DNA of 19,258 bases, from positions 1-19,258 of the forward strand of contig JASLDD010000304.1 of the NCBI GenBank assembly GCA_030151725.1. The letters are read 5' to 3'. A program made the position numbers and the translations under genes. The DNA comes from Solirubrobacteraceae bacterium. GTDB lineage: Bacteria; Actinomycetota; Thermoleophilia; Solirubrobacterales; Solirubrobacteraceae. How positions within the stretch are numbered: position 1 is the first letter of the stretch; every line of letters begins with the position of its first letter. Shown here one piece after another: positions 1 to 7,536 of this stretch. The notes beneath the pieces are model-generated. The model was not told where the DNA came from, made no database searches, and worked only from the letters and a program-made list of their open reading frames with translations.

Positions 1-302
1 GTGGTCGCGGCTGCGGCCGTGCGGTTGTGGATGGGAGCGGCGCGTGGGACCGGGCGCGCGGCCTGGACGCCGGGGCCCTGCTGTTGCATGCGCGCGGCGG
101 CGGCGGCTGCAACCCGCTGCTCGATGTCAGCGTCGCGCTCGGGCGCCCTGCCGGCCCACTCGCGCAGGCGTTTGAGCTCACGCCCTTGTGAGAACACCAG
201 CAGAGAGAGCACCGCTATGCCCACGATCGCGGCGAACGCCGCGATCGCCCCGACCTGGGTGAATGTGCTCGAGAGCGAAAGCGCGAGCGGGGAGAAGATC
301 AT
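1..302 (-). CDS. Small single-pass membrane protein, partial at left edge
   Basis: The first 100 codons are visible and the C-terminus lies beyond the window. The reverse strand reads MIFSPLALSLSSTFTQVGAI and continues into a hydrophobic segment at about residues 15-38. A basic stretch (GRELKRLREWAGRAPERDAD) and an Ala/Gln-rich, probably disordered or coiled region follow. Its ATG overlaps the stop of the upstream dehydratase as ATGA, so the two are probably translationally coupled in one operon. The pattern of a short outer N-terminus, one membrane helix and a charged REWAGRAPER-like segment resembles small proteins that in related actinobacteria carry a LytR C-terminal domain. That domain is not visible here, so the resemblance is only a suggestion. 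I cannot assign a function. Confidence 0.6.
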   Translation of the reverse strand, partial: MIFSPLALSLSSTFTQVGAIAAFAAIVGIAVLSLLVFSQGRELKRLREWAGRAPERDADIEQRVAAAAAARMQQQGPGVQAARPVPRAAPIHNRTAAAAT

Positions 303-2296
303 GAATTGGGGGAGTGTACGAGGGGAGCAGGCGCCCCGCGCTGACTCTCAGGCTCGCGACGGGCAGCAGAGAGCTCGGAAACCTTTGCAGCCAGCCCGGC
401 TGCGTCGCCTTCGAGCACCAACAGGCCGATCTCGGCGAACATCGACTCGACCTCCTCGGGCGCGAGCGGCTCGCGGTCTGCAAGCAGGATCTTCTCCGCA
501 CTCGTGGGCTTGGCCCGCTCGTAGCTGTTGAACAGCTCCTCGTGGAGCTTCTCGCCGGCCCGCGCCCCAACGAACTCGATGTCGATGTCGCGGTTGGGAT
601 CGAGGCCTGACAGGTCGATCATCGCGCGAGCGAGGTCGACGATCCGGACCGGTTCGCCCATGTCGAGCACGAACACATCCGCGCCGCGGCGTCTGGCACC
701 AGGAGCCGGGCCATCCTGGGAGCCCGCGGCCAGCGCGCCGGAGCGGATGATCAGCTGGACAGCCTCGGGGATCGTCATGAAGTAGCGGGTCATGCGCTCA
801 TCGGTGACCGTCACCGGGCCGCCGCGCTCGATCTGGCGGCGGAAGATCGGCACCACGCTCCCCGAGGAGCCGAGCACGTTGCCGAAGCGCACCGCCGCAT
901 AGCGGGTGGTGGGGAAGCGCGACGTGGCAGCCTCGAGAGCAAACTCGGCGAGGGCCTTTGAGGCGCCCATGACCGTCGCCGGGGCAACGGCCTTGTCGGT
1001 GGACACGAGCACGAAGCGCGCCACGCCGGTGTCGCCCGCCACATGGGCCACCACTCGCGTGGCGATCGCGTTGTTGCGCACTGCCTCCACCGGGTTGGCC
1101 TCCATCAGCCCAACGTGCTTGTAGGCGGCCGCATGGAAGACGACCGTCGGGCGGTGCTCTGCGAAGACCTCGCGCATGCGCTCCTCCTCCTTGCAGTCGC
1201 CGAGCACCGCAGCGAGCATCGGCGGCGAGACATGGCGCTCGTCCTCCAGCTCGCGCTGGATCGCGAAGAGGTTGTCCTCGGCGTGGTCGAGCAGCACGAT
1301 CCTGTGTGGCTCCACGCGCGCGATCTGGCGACAGAGCTCTGAGCCGATCGAGCCGCCGGCCCCCGTCACCAAAACGGTCTCCCCGCCCAGGTAGGCGCCC
1401 ACGCGCTCCAGCTCCATGTGCACCGGCTCGCGCCCCAGCACATCCTCGACGCGGACCTCGCGCATCTGGCGTGCCAGCGCGCCTCGCGTCTGCAGCAGCT
1501 CGAACACGGTCGGCAGCGTGCGCACGGGTATCGAGCGCACACGACACTCGCGCACGATCCGCGCACGTGTGGATCCGGGCGCGGAGGGGATCGCGATGAT
1601 GACTTCGTCGGGCTCCGCGTCGTCGAGCACGCGGGGAAGGTCCTCTTCGGTGTTGCCCCGCACCCTCACGCCGTCGATGCGCAGCCGCTTCTTGGCGGGG
1701 TCGTCGTCGAGGAAGCCGACCGGCACCAGACCCAGCTCGCGGTTGCGCAGGATCTCGCGCAGCACAAGACGCCCGCCATCGCCCGCGCCGGCGATCAGGA
1801 CACTGCGAACCCCCTTGCGGCCGCCGCGGAAGGGGGCCAGGGGACGGCGCTCGTACACACCGCGAGCAACTGCGCGCACGCCCACCAGCAGCACCAACGA
1901 GAGCAACGCAAACAGGATGATGACCCCGTTTGGCAGGACGATCGCCGAGGTTCCGTGCCTGGTGGCACGCACCACCGGGCGCACCACCACCACGGCGACC
2001 ACCGACAGCAGGACGATCGCGGCGACCGCGCGCAGGACCGCCTCGTAGTCGCGTTGGCTGGAGTAGCGCCAGCGTCGCTGATAGACCCGGAACAGCACGA
2101 GCACCGGCAGGCTCCCCCCGAGCACCCACCAGATGGTGCGTTCGCGCAGGACCGCGTAGTAGCCGGTGGGGCCGTGCTCGAAGCGCAGCTGGAAGGCGAG
2201 GTAGTACGCGATTGCGACCAACGCCCCGTCCACTACCAGCTGGGGCAGCGAGTGGCGGTGGAGGGGGAGGGCCGCCGAGCGGATCCGTCGGCGCAT
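299..2296 (-). CDS. Membrane nucleotide-sugar 4,6-dehydratase/epimerase (CapD/WbpM/PglF type)
   Basis: This 665-aa protein has the full architecture of the long CapD/WbpM family. The N-terminal third holds about four membrane helices (near 20-38, 54-72, 90-108 and 116-140). A first Rossmann domain follows, with IAGAGDGG at about 168-175. The C-terminal extended short-chain dehydrogenase domain has its NAD(P)-binding motif TGAGGSIGSE at 311-320, then HAAAYKHV at 388-395, VSTDKAV at 431-437 and MGASKALAE at 443-451. As is normal for inverting and retaining 4,6-dehydratases of this group, Met sits where classical SDRs have Tyr, with Lys447 after it. The expected reaction is dehydration of a UDP-linked N-acetylhexosamine to a 4-keto-6-deoxy sugar for surface polysaccharide or glycoprotein glycans. 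It begins 18 nt after the DUF354 gene and ends overlapping the next gene. The exact substrate cannot be read from sequence. Confidence 0.93.
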   Translation of the reverse strand: MRRRIRSAALPLHRHSLPQLVVDGALVAIAYYLAFQLRFEHGPTGYYAVLRERTIWWVLGGSLPVLVLFRVYQRRWRYSSQRDYEAVLRAVAAIVLLSVVAVVVVRPVVRATRHGTSAIVLPNGVIILFALLSLVLLVGVRAVARGVYERRPLAPFRGGRKGVRSVLIAGAGDGGRLVLREILRNRELGLVPVGFLDDDPAKKRLRIDGVRVRGNTEEDLPRVLDDAEPDEVIIAIPSAPGSTRARIVRECRVRSIPVRTLPTVFELLQTRGALARQMREVRVEDVLGREPVHMELERVGAYLGGETVLVTGAGGSIGSELCRQIARVEPHRIVLLDHAEDNLFAIQRELEDERHVSPPMLAAVLGDCKEEERMREVFAEHRPTVVFHAAAYKHVGLMEANPVEAVRNNAIATRVVAHVAGDTGVARFVLVSTDKAVAPATVMGASKALAEFALEAATSRFPTTRYAAVRFGNVLGSSGSVVPIFRRQIERGGPVTVTDERMTRYFMTIPEAVQLIIRSGALAAGSQDGPAPGARRRGADVFVLDMGEPVRIVDLARAMIDLSGLDPNRDIDIEFVGARAGEKLHEELFNSYERAKPTSAEKILLADREPLAPEEVESMFAEIGLLVLEGDAAGLAAKVSELSAARREPESQRGAPAPLVHSPNS

Positions 2297-2314
2297 TGCG
2301 CAGATTGTAAGCGC

Positions 2315-3391
2315 CTACCCGAACTTGGGCGTGCCCGAGGCGGGGGCGCTCGAATCGCCCTCCAGAGGGGTGAGCAGCAGTTCCACCAGCCTCCGCGGGT
2401 CGCGTCTAATGCGGGGGGGCGAGCTCGAGCGATCGCGCTTGGTGAGCACGATCTCCTCGGGCGAGGAGAGCATGCGCAGGCGACCTTCGGCGATCAGGCG
2501 CTCGTCCACCGCGCCCAACCGGCCCTGGAAGGTCGTGTATACAGGCGTGCCTAGGGCCACCGCCTCGCGATTCATGGTGCCCCCGGCCGAGATCACGATG
2601 TCCGCAAAGGCGATCAAAGACTGGGCGTCGATCGCGTGCTCGGGGATCACGAAACCGCCCATGCTGTTCAGCTCCTCACGCTGGGAGTACACCCGCGGCA
2701 GCACCACCGTCTGCATGCCCGTTTCGGCGCCCGCCGAGCGCAGGCGCTCGAGCACGCGCGCGAACAGACCGTTCTCGAAGCGGTGATAGAGCGAGACATC
2801 GGGAGGCGTGCGCACAACCGCGATCGGGCGAGCACTATCGAGCTCCAGCTCTGTGAGGACCGCCGCATCCGGCTCGAAGTCCGCGAGGTAGTACTCCTCC
2901 TTCAAGCCCTCATAGGCGCGAACCTTGCCACGCGCTCCATAGCGATCCAAGCGCGCTGGCGGGATCGCCGCCGGAACGACAACGGTCGTCGCCAGCCGGC
3001 AGTTGACGTTGTGCTGGACGCTCGCCCACTCGTAGTCGAAGGTCGTGGCGCTCGGGATCCGCAGAAGCGCAGCCGCGACCGTGACGTCGTTTGAGCCGTG
3101 GCCCAGCGCGAGATCGAACGCATGACCACCGGCGGCGCGCGCGTCGGCTCTGGCCCAGCTTAGGAGCGCTGCCGTGCGCGAGACCAGGCCCCCGGCCTTG
3201 GAGATGAGACGCCCGCCGCGATGGTGCCCGACGGCGGTGTGCTCGATGCCCAGGCGCTCGCACAGCTCCAGCGTCTGGGCGAAGTCGCGGGCGGTCACGC
3301 GCACGTCGTGGCCGCCGTCGCGCAGCAGCTCGACCACGGGCCGCATCACGAGCACGTGCGGGCTGTTCGTGAGATCGATCCAGACTCGCAT
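2315..3391 (-). CDS. DUF354 family protein, GT-B/epimerase-like
   Basis: This 358-aa protein starts at the ATG giving MRVWIDLTNSPHVLVMRPVV, the usual N-terminus of DUF354 proteins. The open frame continues far upstream, but that extension reads antisense across the divergent dedA gene and was discarded. Recognisable family features are GHGSND at 97-102, EGLKEEYYL at 161-169 and a C-terminal donor-site-like segment, AGGTMNREAVALGTP at 269-283. The fold is related to MurG and UDP-GlcNAc 2-epimerase (GT-B), so a role in transferring or processing a nucleotide sugar is likely, though no reaction is established for the family. It leads the operon with the membrane dehydratase, which supports a surface-glycan role. 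A run of seven G at 2413-2419 lies in the coding region; the downstream frame looks normal, so no frameshift is evident. Confidence 0.87.
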   Translation of the reverse strand: MRVWIDLTNSPHVLVMRPVVELLRDGGHDVRVTARDFAQTLELCERLGIEHTAVGHHRGGRLISKAGGLVSRTAALLSWARADARAAGGHAFDLALGHGSNDVTVAAALLRIPSATTFDYEWASVQHNVNCRLATTVVVPAAIPPARLDRYGARGKVRAYEGLKEEYYLADFEPDAAVLTELELDSARPIAVVRTPPDVSLYHRFENGLFARVLERLRSAGAETGMQTVVLPRVYSQREELNSMGGFVIPEHAIDAQSLIAFADIVISAGGTMNREAVALGTPVYTTFQGRLGAVDERLIAEGRLRMLSSPEEIVLTKRDRSSSPPRIRRDPRRLVELLLTPLEGDSSAPASGTPKFG

Positions 3392-3442
3392 CGCCAAGGG
3401 ACGGTAACGATTGGGGCTTGGGAGTCCCCTTGCGATGCCGGT

Positions 3443-4120
3443 ATGGTTGCCCGGCCAGTGCTCGTCATAGCCTCGATATCGGAATCGCTGGTCAACGAAA
3501 CCTCGCACTTCGTCCGCGACGCGGGCCTGCCGGGGATCTTCGCGTTGATGGCGATCTCGAGCGCCTGCATACCGATCCCCTCCGAGATCGTGATGCTGTT
3601 CGCCGGCTTCGCGGTGGCCGATCCGAGCCAGAGCGCCTCCCATCACCACCTCACGATGGTGGGCATCGTGCTGGCGGGACTGCTCGGGACGATGCTGGGC
3701 TCGTGGATCACATATGCGATCGGGCGCGGAGGGCGCCTTGAGCTGTTCGAACGCCATGGCCACAAGGTCCACATGGGGCCGTCGCAGATCGAGCGGGCCG
3801 ATCGCTGGTTTCAGCGCTATGGAGAGCCGGCGGTGCTGTTCGGGAGGGTGATCCCGGTGGTGAGGGCTTTCGTGTCGCTGCCGGCGGGCATCTCGCGGAT
3901 GCCGTTCTGGCGCTTCACCGTCTTCTCGCTGATCGGAGCCGTTCCGTGGGTCCTGGGGCTGGCACTCGCCGGGCACGCCCTGGGCGGCGACTGGAAGAGC
4001 GCGCGTAAAGGATTTGAGTACGTCGACTACGCGGTCGTCGCATTGGTCGTGATCGGCGTCGTATACGTCGTCGTGCGCCGGCGGCGAGGACGTGCGCCGG
4101 CGACCGATGCGCTGCGCTGA
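3443..4120 (+). CDS. DedA family membrane protein, putative undecaprenyl-phosphate transporter
   Basis: This 225-aa polytopic protein shows the DedA (SNARE-associated) signature. IPSEIVMLFAG at about 45-55 carries the conserved Glu48. GRVIPVVRAFVSLPAG at 134-149 contains the conserved Arg-Pro-Arg and PAG motif of the re-entrant region. Hydrophobic segments lie near 28-58, 72-94, 155-180 and 195-212, followed by a basic tail. Some DedA members, such as Bacillus subtilis UptA, return undecaprenyl phosphate to the inner leaflet. Its position in front of uppP, whose reading frame it overlaps, fits that job well. The ATG at 3443 is preferred; the longer open frame reads back across the divergent DUF354 start, and a GTG at 3458 is another possible start. 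Only 51 nt separate it from the DUF354 start codon, so the two promoters must be closely packed. Confidence 0.9.
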   Translation: MVARPVLVIASISESLVNETSHFVRDAGLPGIFALMAISSACIPIPSEIVMLFAGFAVADPSQSASHHHLTMVGIVLAGLLGTMLGSWITYAIGRGGRLELFERHGHKVHMGPSQIERADRWFQRYGEPAVLFGRVIPVVRAFVSLPAGISRMPFWRFTVFSLIGAVPWVLGLALAGHALGGDWKSARKGFEYVDYAVVALVVIGVVYVVVRRRRGRAPATDALR

Positions 4121-4922
4121 GAGCGAGCTTTCGATCCGCCACGCGGTGGCGCTGGGGCTCCTTCAAGGTCCCGCTGAGCTGCTGCCGATCTCCTCCTCCG
4201 GGCATACTGCCCTGCTGCCGTGGCTGGCGGGCTGGCCCTACGGGGAGCTGGACGGCGAGCTGCGCAAGTCCTTCGACGTAGCTCTGCACGCCGGCGCAGG
4301 GTTGGCCTTGGCGATCGATCTGCGCGATGTGCTGGCCGAGCAACGCGCGGGCATGACACGCGACGGCGCGGTCCTGCTCGCGCTCTCGCTGCTGCCCCCG
4401 GCGCTCGCCGGGTTCGTGCTGCGCGGACTGATCGAGCGGCGGCTTGGGGGGCCCAGCTCGATCGCCGCCGGCCTCGCGCTGGGAGGCCTCGCGATGGCAC
4501 TCGCCGATGTCCGACATGGCGAGCGCGAGGGAGCCCAAGCCTCGGCGAGCGATGGTCTCGCGCTCGGGCTCGCCCAGGCCTTGGCCCTGATGCCCGGGGT
4601 CTCGCGCAACGGCTCCACGCTCACGGTCGCCCGAGCTCGCGGCTTTTCCCGCGCTGGAGCCCAAGCACTCTCGTGGGAGGTGGCGCTGCCGGTGATCCTG
4701 GCGGCCAGCACGCTCAAGGGCACGCGACTGGTGCGCCACGGTATTCCCTCGGCAGCGCGGGCGCCGCTGGCAGCCGGTGGGCTGAGCGCGTTCGCCTCGA
4801 CGCTCGCAAGCGCACGGATTCTGCGTGGTGAAGGACATCGCGAACGCCCGCTCTGGCCCTACTCGCTCTACCGCTGCCTGCTCGCCGGAGCGGTGATCGT
4901 GCGCGTCAGGCGGGAACGCTAG
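4107..4922 (+). CDS. uppP: Undecaprenyl-diphosphate phosphatase (UppP/BacA family)
   Basis: UppP removes a phosphate from undecaprenyl pyrophosphate at the outer membrane face so the C55 carrier can be reused for peptidoglycan and polysaccharide synthesis. From the ATG at 4107 the protein is 271 aa, normal for the family. Both signature regions are present: the Gln/Glu-rich motif QGPAELLPISSSGH at 20-33 and PGVSRNGST at 163-171, including the catalytic-region Arg and Ser. About seven or eight hydrophobic segments can be seen. A GTG at 4092 gives a five-residue longer alternative; neither start has a clear Shine-Dalgarno sequence. Either start overlaps the end of dedA (14 or 29 nt), so coupled translation is likely. 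The kinase gene follows after 2 nt. Motif 1 has Pro-Ala where most relatives have Leu-Thr (QGLTEF), a mild divergence that keeps the acidic residue. Confidence 0.92.
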   Translation: MRCAESELSIRHAVALGLLQGPAELLPISSSGHTALLPWLAGWPYGELDGELRKSFDVALHAGAGLALAIDLRDVLAEQRAGMTRDGAVLLALSLLPPALAGFVLRGLIERRLGGPSSIAAGLALGGLAMALADVRHGEREGAQASASDGLALGLAQALALMPGVSRNGSTLTVARARGFSRAGAQALSWEVALPVILAASTLKGTRLVRHGIPSAARAPLAAGGLSAFASTLASARILRGEGHRERPLWPYSLYRCLLAGAVIVRVRRER

Positions 4923-4924
4923 GC

Positions 4925-6484
4925 GTGGCCATCCTGGGGACGCTCATCGGCGGTCGCTATCGGCTCGAAGCAGAGATCGGACGCGGGGGGATGTCGACTG
5001 TGTATCGCGCCTTCGACACAGTGCTGGAGCGTCCTGTGGCGATCAAGCTGATGCATCGCGAGATCGCCGCCGACTCAGATCAGCTGGAGCGCTTCCGCAG
5101 GGAGGCACGCTCGGTGGCCCAGCTCAACCATCCCCATGTGGTCACCGTGATCGATGCCGGCGAGGAGCCCTCATCGGCGTCGGACGCCGGCTACGGCGAC
5201 GAGGTGGGAGCTCCCTACATCGTGCTCGAGTACGTCGATGGAGAGACGCTCAAGGACGTCATCCGCAGAGAAGCCCCGCTCGAGATACCCCAGGCGCTCG
5301 CCTACGCGATCGAGATCGCCCGCGCCCTCGGGGCGGCGCACGAGCGCCAGATCGTCCACCGCGACGTCAAGCCCCACAACGTGCTGATCAGCGAGGAAGG
5401 CGGAGCGAAGATCACCGACTTCGGGATCGCGCGAACGCTGACCGAGGAAGGGCTGACGCTGGCCGGGCGCGTGCTCGGAACCACCGACTACGTATCCCCC
5501 GAGCAGGCGCTCGGGCATCCTGTGACCGGGCAGTCCGATCTGTACTCGCTCGGAGTGGTGGTCTACGAGATGCTCACCGGCGATGTCCCGTTTCACGGCG
5601 ACTCGCCGGTGGCGGTGGCGATGAAGCACGTGCGCGAGGACATTCCCGACGTGCAATTGCGCCGCCCCGAGCTCTCGGCGGCGACCGCCGCCGTCGTGGA
5701 TCGCGCCGTGGCCAAGGATCTCGCGCGACGCTACCCCGACGCGGCGAGCATGGTCAGCGACTTGGAGGACGTGCTCGCGCTCGAGGCCTCGCGCTCGGGC
5801 CAGGCCACCGGCGAGGTCACGACCGTGCTGCGCTCGCTTCCGGGTGGAGCCCGAAGGCGGCTGCCGTGGCGGATGCGCCACCCGGCGCGCTGGGTCGGGT
5901 CGTTGGCGCTGCTGGGGGTGGTCGTGGCCCTGGTGCTCGTGATCCTCGCCGGGCAGACCCATCGCGGCACGGGCACCGCCGCCGACGTGCCCGAACGGGC
6001 GGGGCTCAAACAGGTGGCTCTCAGCCAGACGGCGGCACACGACTACAACCCGTTCGGCACCGGCCCCGAAAATCGTGACCAGATCGACAACGTGGTAGAC
6101 AACGACCCGAACACCACATGGAGCACCGAGCAGTACTACGAACACTCGCTCAAGAAGTCCGGCGGCTTGGGCCTAGGGCTGTATCTGGATGCCGCCCCCC
6201 GGGTGGCCGCCAAGGCATTGGAGATCCAGACGCCGACGCCCGGCTTTGCCGCACAGCTGTATGTGACCAACCACATCGACCTCACCCAGCCGTATGGCTC
6301 GTCGAAGTCCCTGAGCGCGCGCGGCTGGCAGGGGCCGGTCGGATCGAGCTCGTATGTGCACAGCGGCCAGCGCATCCAGCTCGACCTCGGCGGTGGCGCC
6401 TACCGCTACTACCTGCTGTGGATCGTGGGTCTGCCGCCCAACAGGAACTCGGCGACAATCGCCGATCTCACGCTGTTCAGGTGA
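4925..6484 (+). CDS. Transmembrane Ser/Thr protein kinase with discoidin-like C-terminal domain
   Basis: This 519-aa protein starts at a GTG two bases after uppP. It has a complete Hanks-type kinase domain at about 10-290: glycine loop IGRGGMSTV at 18-26, Lys41, catalytic HRDVKPHN at 145-152, DFG at 165-167 and SPE at 191-193, with Thr residues in the activation loop. A basic juxtamembrane stretch (about 309-322) leads to one membrane helix at about 324-342, so the remaining 175 residues should face outward. That outer part contains DNVVDNDPNTTWST near 394-407 and a hydrophobic C-terminal strand pattern. This is the look of an F5/8 type C (galactose-binding-like) fold, similar to the outer domain on mycobacterial MurJ/MviN. 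All residues needed for activity appear intact. The outer domain assignment rests on motif appearance only. Confidence 0.93.
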   Translation: MAILGTLIGGRYRLEAEIGRGGMSTVYRAFDTVLERPVAIKLMHREIAADSDQLERFRREARSVAQLNHPHVVTVIDAGEEPSSASDAGYGDEVGAPYIVLEYVDGETLKDVIRREAPLEIPQALAYAIEIARALGAAHERQIVHRDVKPHNVLISEEGGAKITDFGIARTLTEEGLTLAGRVLGTTDYVSPEQALGHPVTGQSDLYSLGVVVYEMLTGDVPFHGDSPVAVAMKHVREDIPDVQLRRPELSAATAAVVDRAVAKDLARRYPDAASMVSDLEDVLALEASRSGQATGEVTTVLRSLPGGARRRLPWRMRHPARWVGSLALLGVVVALVLVILAGQTHRGTGTAADVPERAGLKQVALSQTAAHDYNPFGTGPENRDQIDNVVDNDPNTTWSTEQYYEHSLKKSGGLGLGLYLDAAPRVAAKALEIQTPTPGFAAQLYVTNHIDLTQPYGSSKSLSARGWQGPVGSSSYVHSGQRIQLDLGGGAYRYYLLWIVGLPPNRNSATIADLTLFR

Positions 6485-6486
6485 GT

Positions 6487-7536
6487 TCAGAAGCTGTATG
6501 CGCTACGCGCCTCGTGGCGCTCCAGCGCGAGACGGCACAGGCGATCGACGAGCTGCGGATAAACGATCCCCGAGGCGTCGAAGAGCTTTGCATAGACGCT
6601 CGTGGGGGTGAAGCCGGGCATCGTGTTGAGCTCGTTGACCACGACGCTCTCGCCGTCAACGAAGAAGTCCACCCGCGCGAGGCCCTCGCAGCCGCTGGCC
6701 AGGAACGTCGAGACGGCCAGCACACGCACGCGCTCGATCGTCTGCTTGGAGATCGCGGGGGGCAGCTTCAGCTCCATCCCGCCGGGCGTGTACTTCGCCT
6801 CGTAGTCATACCAGTCTCCAGGGATCACGATCTCTCCGGGCTGCGACGCGACTGCCGTGGGCGCCCCGGCCTCGCGTTCGCCGCCCAGGGAACCGATCAC
6901 GCCGCACTCGATCTCCAGGCCGCGTGCCATCGCCTCCACGATCACCAGCGGGTCGTGCGCGAACGCCTGCTCGAGCGCGGCCTCCATCGCCGCGCCGTCG
7001 CTGACCTTGAGGATCCCGACCGAGGAGCCCAGGTGGGCGGGCTTGACGAACACGGGCAGGCCCAGGGCGGCAACCTGCTCGAGCACCTGCGCACGCGAGG
7101 CTGCGAAGCGCTCGGCGCGCACGCCCACGTAGTCGACCTGTGGGATGGAGAGCGCCGACATCAGCTCCTTGAATAGGACCTTGTCGAGACACACCGCCGA
7201 GGCGGCGACGCCGGCGCCCACATAGGCCACGTCGAGCACCTCGAGCAGACCCTGCACGGAGCCGTCCTCGCCGAACGGGCCGTGCAGGACCGGGAAGGCC
7301 ACATCGACTCCCAGCAGGCCGCGGCCGGGGGTCACGCTCAGCTCACGCCCGTCGCGCCGCCACACCCCATCGCGCCCGATCTCCACCCACACCACGCGAT
7401 GGCCTCCCGCCAGCAGGCCATCGCGCACAGCGGCCGCGGATGAGAGCGACACCTCGTGCTCGGAGGAGCGCCCGCCTGCGAGGACCGCTACCTCGAGCGG
7501 CGGCAGACTCGAGTGTGTGCTCGCGGAGGCGCTCAA
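6487..7536 (-). CDS. ddl: D-alanine--D-alanine ligase
   Basis: Ddl joins two D-alanines with ATP to make the terminal dipeptide of the peptidoglycan stem. The 349-aa protein has the ATP-grasp features of the family: GGRSSEHEVS at 21-30 with the substrate-binding Glu, HGPFGEDG at 85-92, KPAHLGSSVG at 165-174, the omega-loop YDYEAKY at 243-249, RVDFF at 288-292 and NELNTMPG at 301-308. The Tyr-type omega loop fits D-Ala specificity rather than D-lactate. The start is a TTG that overlaps the pknB stop as TTGA; no ATG or GTG lies upstream of the first conserved strand, so translation is probably coupled to pknB. It ends only 2 bp from the convergent kinase gene. Placement at the end of the pknB operon is unusual but functionally sensible. 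Confidence 0.96.
   Translation of the reverse strand: MSASASTHSSLPPLEVAVLAGGRSSEHEVSLSSAAAVRDGLLAGGHRVVWVEIGRDGVWRRDGRELSVTPGRGLLGVDVAFPVLHGPFGEDGSVQGLLEVLDVAYVGAGVAASAVCLDKVLFKELMSALSIPQVDYVGVRAERFAASRAQVLEQVAALGLPVFVKPAHLGSSVGILKVSDGAAMEAALEQAFAHDPLVIVEAMARGLEIECGVIGSLGGEREAGAPTAVASQPGEIVIPGDWYDYEAKYTPGGMELKLPPAISKQTIERVRVLAVSTFLASGCEGLARVDFFVDGESVVVNELNTMPGFTPTSVYAKLFDASGIVYPQLVDRLCRLALERHEARSAYSF

Noticed and set aside
798..2129. 443-codon minus-strand frame inside the dehydratase
   Set aside because: Same strand, different frame; Arg/Gly/Ala-rich low-complexity product, a frame shadow.
1418..2554. Long plus-strand open frame (378 codons) opposite the dehydratase gene
   Set aside because: It lies antisense to a well-supported gene, has His/Gln/Arg-rich composition typical of high-GC shadows, and no recognisable domain.
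3392..3976. Upstream extension of the DUF354 protein by 195 residues
   Set aside because: It is antisense to dedA and has composition unlike any domain; the family start is at 3391.
5171..6145. 324-codon frame antisense to the discoidin-type kinase
   Set aside because: Mirror image of a kinase coding frame; no domain and an unlikely composition.
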